Assembly (NCBI GenBank): GCA_027475525.1
Contig: JAMWFC010000123.1
Coordinates: 606 to 64,605, forward strand
Direction: 5' to 3'
Origin: Macrolepiota albuminosa
Lineage: Eukaryota > Basidiomycota > Agaricomycetes > Agaricales > Agaricaceae
DNA length: 64,000 nucleotides
Shown here: positions 53,896 through 64,000 of the stretch, in pieces
Numbering within the stretch: the stretch's first letter is position 1
Layout: each line of letters starts with the position of its first letter
Translations under genes and position numbers: made by a program
Notes under the pieces: model-generated
The model's database searches: none
What the model saw: the letters and a program-made list of their open reading frames with translations, nothing else
What the model was told of the DNA's origin: nothing

Positions 53896-56800
53896 TCATT
53901 TGGCTGGGATCACTTTCCCATTCACTAGTACCTGACAGTGATCAAAGTCTAATATGACTTTGTTACGCCGCATGAATGGCGTTCCCAGTATCATATCATA
54001 GCAATCAAAGTTTGCTACATCCATGTATTCCCGGCTATGTGAGCCCGGTGTTTGGACAGTCACATTCATCCTATACTGCACCATGGCTCGGCTCCCTATG
54101 GTGCCCAGCTGTAACGCCAATGGCATATCCAACTCCTGCACGGATATTCCGTACACATGGGCAAACTGGGGTGTTATGCCCGACGTAGTACTCCCAGAGT
54201 CCCATAAGGTCCATGTCTTGTGGCCATCTACGTCCACATACGAGACCAGGCACTCCTTGTCTGCCTGTTTCAATGTAGGGCGCTGCAAAGTGCCCTCTGC
54301 ACGACAAAGAGTCACCTTCTTCATCCGAACCACGTTATTCTTTTTGGAATCATTTGTAGATAGCCAATCTGTCATCGCCGCTAAGTACTCGGAGTTGCTG
54401 TCGTGACTGTAGTACTTGTTGTCGTAGATGTCGTCATATATGTTGACTGTGACGTACTCCTCCCCCTCCACGACCACACTCTTGAGCTTGGCACCTAATG
54501 CCTCCTCTGGGGGCTCCTGGTCATTTGTGAGGTGCTCTGCCTCAGACTCGGCAGACACGTCTCCGTCACTCCCACTCGTGGCTGCAGTATGTGCAGCTCG
54601 AAGATGGGCGCGGGGTGTATACCCCTTCCTCGGGACTCCCAGCTTTGCGGGGCAGTTGGAAGCGTAGTGGCCTGGTTGGCCACACATGAAACAAGTCCCC
54701 GTCTGACCTGGTGGGTTGGCCAGCTTGAAGTCCGGCCTTGGTTTAGGACGTTCTCCGTCCAGCACCCGCTCTGGGTGTGGACGGCTCCACCCTCGGTTCA
54801 CAGCAGAGGTTCTGCGTACCACAAACCACATGTTGCAGTCACGATCCAAATCGGCCTTTTTGGCCAAGAAGGTCCCCATATGCTGACCCCGTGAGGGTGT
54901 CCCAGCAGGCGGTAGTTGCCTGGTTCCCCCTTTGTGTCCACTTCGATGTTCATAGTAGTTAGCAGTCTTCAGAGACTGCTCATACCTGATGGCATATGCC
55001 ACAAACTCTTCCACATCGTTGACTTCTGGGGACAGTTAGCAGTCTTCAGAGACTGCTCATACCTGATGGCATATGCCACAAACTCTTCCACATCGTTGAC
55101 TTCTGGGGACAGTCTGTCCTCACGTATCAGATAGCGGTGCATGTCCGCTGAAATGCTATCCAAGAATGTTTCGAGCATGGTATACCCGTCTGGGTATACT
55201 GCCATATTCTGGGCATGGTCATTAAGGGTATCATAGAACTCTTGCACTCCCAACTTCTCGGTGTACTTGGCAGACTGGAAATCCCGCCTTGCATCCTGTA
55301 GCGTTGAGGGGTGCACAAATCAATTGTACAGTCCTATAAGGACTCCTTTGAATGTCCACTCATACTGAACACAGTTGACGTGCAGTACTGCCCGTTGAAA
55401 CCACCCCATGGCCTCTCCGGCCAAGAACTCAGGCAGCACAAAGATTTGTTCTTGTTCCATACGGTTGCCTCTGTATAAGCACATGGCAAGATGGGTGCAT
55501 ACATCCATCACCCAATCCTCCAAGTCGCTGAACTTGGACATGCCTGTGTAGGCACAAATATGCCTACTGTCTGCTTTATGCAGCTTTACCCCATCTGATA
55601 ACCATAAGGTCACACCCAGGGCATCATTGACTACTTGATGCAGGCGATTGTGCATGGCTTCACAATGCATTTGAATGGCCTCCCGCTGACCCGGGGATCT
55701 AGTCACCAAATCAGCGGCCTGGGGAAGTGACTTCCCTCGTCCACTCTGCGGAGGACATCCTAAGCCTCCTCGACTGTGGGCATAATTGCCCTTGTCTCGA
55801 GGAGTCGATCTAAGGCCGTCATCCCAGCTGTTACCAGGGGCATCACGTCTTGTGGCGCCATCTCGATTGAGGAAGTCTCCTCGATCATGATCGTTGTGCC
55901 GCCCTGAAACTGGAGAAGCTTGATTCTCCTGACCCTGCATGACGAATTGACGATGCATCTCATCAATGGGCTTAGTGCCCTTGAATATGATGCCCTGATC
56001 ATTGATAAGGGACTGTCCCTTAGTCCTGAGGTCACCATTGTGCATATGTTGATACGTGACTCTGTTGCTCAACGTTTTGGCCATGGGCACGCATGGCATC
56101 ACAGATGCCTCGCTCTCCATCTTGAGCACAGTACTATCATGCCCATCCGAACCTGACATATCTGTCCTATGGTCTTGGTTACGTATGTGTAGGGGCTCCT
56201 CACACCACTCTTGTCCTGCTGGAGTATAGAAAGTACTCACCGGTCTTGCATCCGGCACTTCCTGTGCCCATGCTAGTGCCTCCACTAGCTCGATTCCGAC
56301 GTCTTGATTGCGCCGTGTGGCTCCAGGGGGTCAAGGCCCCCGATTGCTGTGTGGCCTTCCGCTGCACATACATTTGCAGCTCCATAGTGAGCACTCTCAC
56401 CATCAAATCAGTATATTTTGTACTGAATACATTGGGCACTTTGTGTCCTTGTTGCCTAAGTGCTACTATATGTGCTGATGCATAGTGCTTGAGTCGCACT
56501 TGGGTGGTGTATTTCATCACCTCTGGGTGCAAGTCTCAGAACACCTGCAAGCGCACGGTGTACATGGTTTTCAGCCGCTGCTCCTCTGCTCTGGTGTCAT
56601 CGTCACTTGACGACTCCATCACCTCCTCTGGAAGCTCTACAACCTCTGGAGCTTCCTCCACTGCTGGTGTGTGTGGGAATCGGTTTTCCGCGCAGGATAC
56701 TTCAGGCCTTGCAGCCTCCTCTGGTACCTCTTCTATGCAGGCTTCTGCTATTTTAGAAGGCATTGAGCCTACGGTGGACCGCCTGGTCCTACTACTCTGG

Positions 56801-57192
56801 CTCAGAGGGAGAGCTCTCCCAGTCTGTACTGACAACTCGGTGTCTCCTGGGGTGCCATAGGCGCCTGTTGACTGTCGGCCGTTCTCAGGAGGCTCTTTTG
56901 AAGCTAATCGGCTAGACCGTCGCAGTCCTCCTGGCAACTGCATAACTGGGGGAGTTAATCCCCCTAGCATCTTGTCCTGAAGATGTTGCTGACCGTCCTG
57001 CTATGAGCTTTCAGCTCTCCAGGCCTCGCTGTCATTCCCAGCCAGGTCGGTGCTCTGACCTCGGTCTCGAGCCTTGGGTCTTGCCTGACCCGCATTGGAC
57101 GCTGACACGTCCTGGGTGTCTGCTGGGTCTCCCCATAGGTTGTGGGCATTCCGCCTGCCATCAGTGGAAACTGCAGGTATGGGATTACTCAT
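53896..57192 (-). pseudogene. Element D gag and aspartic protease
   Basis: Probable start ATG 57192 (MSNPIPAV). A helical matrix-like region (56530-56340, RVLTMELQMYVQRK) corresponds to the B segment FVRIFELEVVEYLKRK. The capsid-like region spans 55650-54950 (FSDLEDWVMDVCTHLAMCLY, VAYAIRYEQS). A CCHC knuckle CFMCGQPGHYASNC lies at 54693-54652. The protease has WDSGSTTSG at about 54204 and LGTPFMRRNK at its end. Stops include a TGA in LYN-FVHP (55319 region). The 77-bp duplication at 54958 shifts the frame. Same architecture as B gag, much more diverged. Confidence 0.88.
54958..55111. repeat. 77-bp direct duplication, 20 of 20
   Basis: Copies at 54958-55034 and 55035-55111 lie in the capsid region of D gag. 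Confidence 0.9.
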
Positions 57193-57323
57193 CGATTTCC
57201 TGTTTGAAATTTGCACGGTGTGGCTGTGCAAGAAGCTTGAGAAGCTGATAGAGTTCTGTCAACAAACTCAGTGACTGACGTCGGGTGCTAGGCAATAGAT
57301 CCTAGCTGGCGGATTCAAAAAAA

Positions 57324-57561
57324 TGTAACAAAGTTACAGGAATTGTAAGCTTAATGTTCACACTGCACAGAATCAGACCAGTCTGGTCTATTGACTATGT
57401 AGTACAGAACAAAATAATAAGCTGATTAATAAGCAGCACATGTAAGTATATATATAGTAAGGTAATTAATATATTAATATTATATTATAATAATTATAAT
57501 ATAATATCTACTACAGTAAGTAAAGCTATGTGGCCAATGCCACATAGCGGACTATGCTACA
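57324..57561 (-). repeat. Element D 5' LTR
   Basis: 238 bp, TGTAACAAAGTTACA at the left end and GCTACA at the right. The inner hairpin is CTATGTGGC-(4)-GCCACATAG. Confidence 0.9.
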
Positions 57562-57974
57562 GGCTGCTACTTCTTTTTGCTGGTGTAGACATATCAATAT
57601 ATCGAGCTGCATCCTCTTGTAGCATTTGTGCTTGAGACTTGCAGGGTTGCTTGGAATTTGTTGACAATTGATTAGGCAATGCCTTGCGCTTCTTTTGGTT
57701 TTATAATGCCGGCCTTCCCTCACTTTCAAATTGAACATTGTCCTCATCTTAAAAAATGTTGAGCACTCTTCTTGACACTCTATATCTAGAGGAACTATTA
57801 CTAGAGCCATTAATTGGAAGGTCTGGATGGCTCTATCTTCTTTGTTGTAAGAGGTGGATGGTAGTGGCATCTACCACTGCTGTATCATTACCACATTTGT
57901 TATGAACAGATTTGTCGTGAGCAGACTCATTGTGAGTGGAAGCTGATATATTTGGTCAGGATTTGTTGTGAACT
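57562..57974. other. Unassigned flank right of element D
   Basis: A minus-strand frame of about 100 codons is open here (from ATG 57870, with Cys, Lys and Arg-rich sequence), but nothing recognisable is encoded and no partner exists on the left side of D. Confidence 0.35.
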
Positions 57975-58880
57975 GTTGATAATGCCCAAAGTTTGGTCAG
58001 TAACAAATATAGTATTAGTGTTACCGTACCAAAAGCTTGCATTGAGCATGCTAAAAGTGATGAGGAGAGTCCCAGACAGGTCCCAGAGAATGCGCCTGTG
58101 AAGTTAAGATAAAGTCGGCAAAGGGGTTGGCAAGTATCAAGCACTAAGGTAAAGCATCTATGAAAGAAGTGGTAAGTGAACACGGCAATGTAAGCGGCAA
58201 GAACACGATAAGCTTAGCGAGGTCTAAGCATTGTTAATGCCTGCCATAGCTGCAAGGCGCAAGTATGTCGAGAGCCAGCAATAGTCTGCAACTGCCGATG
58301 ACTTCAACGTTGCCAACCATAAATGAGATTTGGACCGTAAGAGAGACTGGAGTAAGGGAAGCAAGAAACTCTGTTCTCTCTTCCTGTATGTACAAGTCGG
58401 TAAGTACTTTTATACTACAAGGAGTTCACCATCGCCAGTGACTGATAACACCAAAGTGTGGTAAACTAGAAAATTTTATAGGAGTAGCTCCAATAGTTTC
58501 AGATCCCTACCATTCATTCAAGACCCTTAGCAATGCCAGGCAACAGATCGTGATGGTAAACCATCAATCCATCACCCTTCTGTCTGTCCAAAATGCTTAG
58601 TGATATCAGATGCCAAGGTCAAATGCCAAGCTGTCTGTCAGTTTTTGATAGATCGTCAGTCTTCTTTCCAAGCGCTGTCATCAGTGACTGATGCCATCTG
58701 TCAGTTGTCATTCTTGCTGCCATTGGCACTATTATTGATTGGATCTGCTTCTTGCCATACGCAGCTGTCAAATATTGCCAAAATTGGTTAATTAGCGCAT
58801 GCTAAGATATCCCGAGCTGGTGCTGCATTGCTATAGCCTGCCGTTGATGCGCTGATCCTGTATGGGGTCCTATCACTATG
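57975..58880 (+). repeat. Fragment of an older element A copy (antisense-gene region)
   Basis: The sequence follows A 25915-26866 in the same orientation: CCCAAAGTTTGGTCAGTAAC, GGTACCGTACC-like blocks, GGTAAGTGAACACGGCAA, TACAAGGAGTTCACC, and the final CCTATCAC. It covers exon 1 of the A antisense gene and the stretch upstream. Nearly every CpG of A is TpG or CpA here. Confidence 0.8.
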
Positions 58881-58919
58881 GATCTGTTGTAGTGCTGAGG
58901 CTGTGGAGTGTGTGGTGAG

Positions 58920-60598
58920 TGCAAAACAGGAGGTTTCTCCTGTAAGTCAGGCAGTGTTGTGTATGGTATGCTAGATGACAGAGAAAGTGTAGGCCCCAGT
59001 TGCCACTCCAAGTTGGCTGCAGATCCAGTGACTAAAGCAGATCTGCCATCAGCAGCTCCATTATTAGCAATAGTCCTACTGTTGCCATTGACTACTGCTA
59101 ATAGTGTTGGTTTCTGTTTCTGATTTTTCTCTTCATTTTTGCATGTAGCCTTACATGCTGCTGCTGCTGCCACATTTTCTTCATGATCAGCTTGGGTGCC
59201 ATACTCGGCAGCTACTGGCTGCTTGTGACAGTTGAGATAAACTGTCCAGCAGAAGGTGTCACCAGATCCATACTGTCCTTGATGGTCTCTCCAGAAGTTC
59301 AGCAGACGCAATAGCTCAGGCTGACCAAGATTATGGGGATCTTGAAATATTAGACTCTCTGGAAGATACCTTGAATGTATGAATTGCTGATCATTGGTCC
59401 TCACTGCCTTGTAAGAAGCAGATTCATACTAGTAACCAGACACAATTTCTGACGGAGTGATCAGATAATGAGCAAAGATGGAGAAAACTAAGATTCACTG
59501 TAATGAGTATTTAGATAGTCCCAAACAAGCATTTTCAATTCTGCTCAAGTTTGAAATATATTTGGTCCTGGATCTGCTGGTAATATTGGGAATTCATCCC
59601 TATCCAGATCAAAGATGAAGTCATGGCGTATAAGGATAGGAGGAGTTAAATTATGGGGTGATTGCATATTGGATGGCATATCTCTACCAAGAAGAGCAGA
59701 CATGTAATCCATCATCTTCTTGTTGAGGTCACTAACAAGATCAGGAAAGGAGTCTTGAAAAGTAGGTTGGTTAGCATGTGTTAAGTATGATATATTGTCA
59801 TAACTATAATTGGTGTCAAAATTGTTTAAAGAATGATGGCACCACATATATTCTAATAGCCATGCCTTCATCTGCATACCAACCAACAACAGTCCAACTC
59901 AACATGCCCATCTCTTTAAATTGAAGCACATCTGCATTGTCCACACGCTTCAAACCATACTTTCAGGCCTTTCTGGAGAGACAATGATTAGAAAGCAGAA
60001 TCAAGCAGACAGATGTACAACAAATAGAAGACAGATGGGTGACAGAAGAAGTACCAACTTGCACTGAATTTCTAATGGATTTCCTTTTTTGCTCTATTCT
60101 GTCGCCATCTTCTATAAACAACTTTCCTTCTGCGGTGTGAGTTGATGCATAACATTTTTGACAGCCACATTATATTGTGCAAATGCATTCAATCCTGAGA
60201 TATTGTGATTCTTACTCCTCAACAAGTTCTGGATCTCCTCGTTTATCTCCTTTGCCATTGTCTGCTGGACAACATTTTGCAGTGAAGTTTTCAAAAGCAC
60301 CTTTGAATCTTTATACTGGTAATAAGGGCACCAGCAATTCTTGATATACTGGACAACCTTCTATTCAAGCAAATAATGTCTAGTTCTTTGCAATGAGTTG
60401 CTGTACCTACTTTGATTCTCTCTGCCTACTCTTTCCCTGTCTTTGGCTCATCCTCTTAGTGGCCCAGTAGTTGAAGATATTCATTAAGATTTTATCCTTC
60501 AAGATAGCAGTCCGAGCTTGAGGAGTAGTTGAGGAGTGGTAGAGTTTCTTGTATAGTTCAAAGATAAATCTTTCTTCCGCTGTAAATATTAGTTCCAC
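58920..60598 (-). pseudogene. Decayed gene of a multicopy basidiomycete family
   Basis: Minus-strand blocks appear in order: RFIFELYKKLYHSS (60598 on), VQQTMAKEINEEIQNLLRS and ISGLNAFAQYNVAVKNVMHQL (60300-60110), AWLLEYMWCHHS (about 59850), DRDEFPILPADPGPN with LVWDYLNTHYS (59600-59500), and LPESLIFQDPHNLG with LLRLLNFWRDHQG (59360-59260). This arrangement recalls a group of hypothetical proteins that is abundant in mushroom genomes; that recognition is from memory and the function is unknown. Stops and indels separate the blocks. The 5' part runs toward the KDZ transposase on the opposite strand; the 3' end abuts an A-family fragment. Confidence 0.5.
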
Positions 60599-60600
60599 TC

Positions 60601-61180
60601 ATTTTTTCTTTAGTGAAAATATTGGTTTAAGCAGTTGCAGGAGGGCAGACATGTTTGTAGACAATATAATGTTCTGCAACCATACAATTCTCAACCAAAG
60701 GATCACATAATAAAATATACATTTCTGTTCAGTGTCTGTTGATGACAAATGGATTTTGTTTGTCATTGATAGATAAGGTTTGCTGTCTACTGGTATCTGG
60801 CCCTTCCAAATTGGAGCATATTGCCAATATCAATGAGCGGTCTCATTAGATCTCCAGTACAATAGCTAGATCCTGGCCATAGATATTTGATCATGAACTT
60901 GAACTCTCTGAAGAAATGCAAGCGACCAAAAACAACAATCATCAGACAAAGGGACCTCATCCTGTTTGCTGAGAAAAGAACATGACTCACTCAGAACACA
61001 TAAGAGTTGCCAGTCCTCATAACACAATAGCTACTACTGGGTCCTGTTCCCATTGTAACTAGTGCACCACTTGTGGCATTTCCAGATGATGATAACTTTG
61101 CACACTTGGACAATAATCCAATGGTAGATGATGTAAATGATACAATGCCTATATCCATAAGGCATGTAAAGGTAATTTGA
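60601..61180. other. No recognisable gene
   Basis: AT-rich sequence with short frames on both strands. It separates the decayed minus-strand gene from the KDZ region. Confidence 0.4.
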
Positions 61181-63934
61181 ATGTATGCTATTATTGAGAG
61201 CAAATTATTCAAGTTTATATATAGACATAGGCAGATTATCTTAACGACTTTATCAACTATGTTCTATAGTTGCTCAATAGATTGCTTGGTCGTGAATCAA
61301 TGGATGACATTACTGATTGCCCTGCTTGTTCTAACTATTACCTTGCACAATGGCAATGCTGTAATTGCATTGGGTCAAGAATATTTTGTTGCAGATGTTT
61401 CCACCACACGCATGACTACAATTTGTTTTACCGACCTGAAGTATGAAATGGTAGATATTTTCAACCAATGAATATGTCAGATACTAAAGGGTATTTCTAT
61501 ATTCAACACAATTCATTGCATGCAAACTGTCATCAAGAGAAGGTCAGGATTAGAGCTCTTGAGGACTATGAGTAGAAAAAGAATATTCAGGAGCAAGAGT
61601 TTCTATGACTCGAATATTAACTGGATGTTGAACTTTCATCAGCGGATAGTGATTTGAGACATTTAGCAGTGCATCCATCCATGATCTCAGATTTTCTGAG
61701 CAGACTTCAGGATGCCAGCCTTGATCAAATCATGAAAGAGGAAGAGCAACAGAAACCAGAGAATAATGTGCTAATAGAAGATATTCCAGAAGATTGGCCA
61801 GCCATAAATGGGTTTCATATGGACAGATATGATTGCTTTAGAAATTCAATACAACAGATTGTTCACACAACTGGAGTACACTACATCACTGTCATTTCAT
61901 GTGAGTGTTCTGAGATGGATATCTTGGTGAAAGATACCATCTGCTCACAGCTGGTCCCCAGTATATTTGATTGAATACAAATATATTTTACAATAGCTGT
62001 GCTAAATAACTTCCGTCTGACAAATCTAAAGTGCAAAGCATCTGCCTACCAGTACTGGCAGAAAATTGCAAGAATAACTTTCCCGATTGCATCTTCTAAT
62101 GAGATGATTAACCTTTACTGCGAGTTACAACAAATTTCTTATTCATAGCAGTGGCTGAAGAAGTTGAAGTGGGCAGGCTTTGGCCATGATAAATCAAGGC
62201 ACCCCATGGTGCTGGACCATGGTGAACTTGCAATATTCTGTTCAACTTGTCCTCAACCAGGAGTCAATCTTTTATTCAACTGGAAAGAAGATCCTGTCTG
62301 GTGAAAGTTCAATTGTTCTTTAATGATGAACAGCAACTTCAAGGTGGATTATGTCTGACATTATAATCCTGCTTATAATGTATGGCATTCAGAAGATGAT
62401 AGTATGATGGCCAGGAGGGATGAGCTTACCCACTATCTCAAGCATGCAAAGGAATAGCCAACAGTGAGTGATATTTTTTAACTCTACTTGTCTGGCATCT
62501 ACTCATCAATTCAATCCTGTCTGTCAGCTGTCAGCTGGACCTCTGTCTGTCCAGGGAGCCGCTTGTGAAAACACATTTAAAGCTATTGAAAAGGCCCTGA
62601 TGATGAACAAGTCATTTGACATTACTGGCATTGTTGCAACAGCATGTACACGGCATGGCTGCTTTGCTCCTAATAGTGTAACAAACTTGACCTGTAGTAA
62701 AGGCCAGGTTTACACAGACTTTTTCATTACACAGGCAGTTAAGACAACTAACATAGATAGGATTCAGCGTCTCCTACTGGTATATAACATAGCATGCTAA
62801 TGATGTGTTAAATTTTCTGAATGGCTTGTCAAGGCCAGAGAAGTCCTGCCAGATAATCTACTTGTAGACTTTGCAATAGGACTTCTTCATGTTTATAGGC
62901 ATAAGAAGGATTGTTTTTTCTGCTTTGCTCTGTCTTTTATTCCTAAAGCTGGTCATTTGGCTAGGAAGATAATTGAAAGTCTCTAGTCTACACTAAATAA
63001 AGTTTCACAGATGGCCTGTATAGCTACCTTGGCATATTGGGCAGAAATCTTGATGATCACATGTGTGACTCAAACTAGAAGAAGCTGCTTGACATGGTTC
63101 CATTCCTATGTCGAAAGTACAGGACTGCTATTGAGATGAGAGATGTAGCCGTTCAATATTTCACTAAGTGATCCTTGTCAAAATATCAATGGATTTACTA
63201 ACAAGCTGAAAAGCCAGAATAGCTAAGGCAGAAAGGCTCAGAAAGGAGGGAAACTGTAAAGCAATGGATATTCTTAAAGCTCGTACAATGACCTTCAATA
63301 ATGCAAGTGAAGACCAAATAGCAGCAAATAGTGGAAACCACTCAATAGATGTTGCAGCAACAGATATTCATTTCTTCTGGATTCAACTTGCCCTTGACAT
63401 TGAGGAGCAGCAGTAAGGTGTATTGCTGATGGCCCAACCTATCTCACTAATTAGAAGCTCAGAATTGCAATTCAGGACCAGGTTTGCTGTTTAAATCGGC
63501 ATGCAAGCAATGATGATTGGCAAAAGGTCAAGGCAGAAAGAGAACTATTAAGGGTTCGACTCAATGTCTTTGCTGCTTCTCAGGATAGGAGCAGATTTAT
63601 TGCTAGTGAAAGGTGGACTGCCTCTCTGGAATCAGATGAAGTTCCTAAAGCCTTTGACAACAATGAAATGGCAGAAGATGGACAACCAGTAGATCTGCTC
63701 ATACCACCAGCAGATAACCTTAGATCAATGGATATAGTTGTTCCAGAAGATTTTGAAATCTCCTTCCCATTTATGATTATGGGTAATGTCTCACCATTAA
63801 CAATGATAGAGTGCAATCTGCGCTTGATTCAAATTGAAAGGCTTCTGCAAGCCCTTCAGGAATTTATTGCAGAGAAATCATTCCTATATTCTCATGTCAT
63901 CTGGGTCACCTCAAGCAAGAATGTGAAAACTTGA
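61181..63934 (+). pseudogene. KDZ-family transposase, decayed
   Basis: Plus-strand blocks follow the order of Kyakuja/Dileera/Zisupton transposases of mushrooms: an N-terminal part (61654-61974, NGFHMDRYDCFRN region), CPQPGVNLLFNW (62250-62290), the core block GIVATACTRHGCFAPNS with the LLLVYNIAC segment (62620-62800), LDDHMCDSN (about 63050) followed by a stop where Trp is usual, and a helical C-terminus with LLQALQEFIAEKSF (63840-63900). At least ten stops or frame changes interrupt it. Terminal repeats are not identified and the element may extend beyond the window. Confidence 0.75.
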
Positions 63935-64000
63935 GCTTGCGCATCTCTCCAAAGAATCCAGGCCTTAATTCTGATGAAGGCTCATGCCTATGTACAATGC

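Larger units (their letters stand above)
8557..57561 (-). mobile_element. Element D: Ty3/gypsy chromovirus with ORF3, host of the whole nest
   Basis: The LTRs at 8557-8870 and 57324-57561 bound a minus-strand element with gag, protease, RT, RNase H, integrase, chromodomain and ORF3. Its integrase is split at 13228/50608 by element C; removing C and one target-site copy rejoins the reading frame (L-I-P-V-G-T-T). Without C the length is about 11.6 kb, matching its relative B. The flanking pentamers TTGTC (8552-8556) and GGCTG (57562-57566) do not match, so no target-site duplication is visible. It is the oldest layer of the nest and the most decayed. Confidence 0.9.

Overview
The window is a repeat-dominated stretch of a fungal genome, most likely a mushroom-forming basidiomycete (Agaricomycetes). 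The evidence is several Ty3/gypsy polyproteins of basidiomycete type, a KDZ (Kyakuja/Dileera/Zisupton) transposase, a Tc1/mariner relic and short GT-AG introns of about 46-58 nt. I see no intact single-copy host gene and I do not name a species.

Layout. (1) 1-8556 is an old, CpG-poor flank: LTR fragments, a dead Tc1/mariner transposase (minus strand), a truncated gypsy end with a chromodomain (element E), a tandem array of tRNA-Gly-like SINE units, and a decayed plus-strand gene with an acidic stretch, a cysteine cluster and a helical C-terminus. (2) 8557-57561 is a four-level nest of LTR retrotransposons. Element D (minus, 8557-57561) carries element C (minus, 13229-50607) inside its integrase. 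C carries element A (plus, 14224-40715), which carries element B (plus, 28788-40370) inside its own 3' LTR. A solo LTR of family E sits in C pol (43886-44404). Insertion order follows directly: D, then C, then A and the solo E LTR, then B. Target-site duplications are readable for B (TGAGC), A (CCGG), C (CCACC/GCACC) and the solo LTR (CCTTC). D has none. (3) 57562-64000 is a second old, CpG-poor flank: an A-family fragment, a decayed minus-strand gene of a multicopy basidiomycete family, and a decayed KDZ transposase.

Coding content. B and D are two copies of related chromovirus-type elements of about 11.6 kb. They encode gag-PR-RT-RNaseH-IN-chromodomain and share a further large sense-strand ORF (ORF3, about 980 codons in B) between pol and the 3' LTR, the position an env gene would occupy but without env features. 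A (14.9 kb without B) and C (about 10.4 kb without A and the solo LTR) belong to two other lineages. Both carry antisense genes with introns between the end of pol and the 3' LTR. These encode cysteine-cluster proteins with acidic or disordered and helical regions, and the orphan gene at 7081-8538 has the same design. These two accessory gene systems are the most interesting content.

Two processes have damaged the sequence. First, every in-frame stop I checked in the A and B sense-strand ORFs is TGA, at positions consistent with CGA (Arg) turning into TGA, the pattern of methyl-CpG deamination. Second, twenty direct duplications with a period of 77 bp (one of 76) are scattered over the window and shift reading frames. 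Their uniform period points to unmerged contig overlaps in a k=77 assembly rather than biology. Several apparent frameshifts are therefore probably not real.
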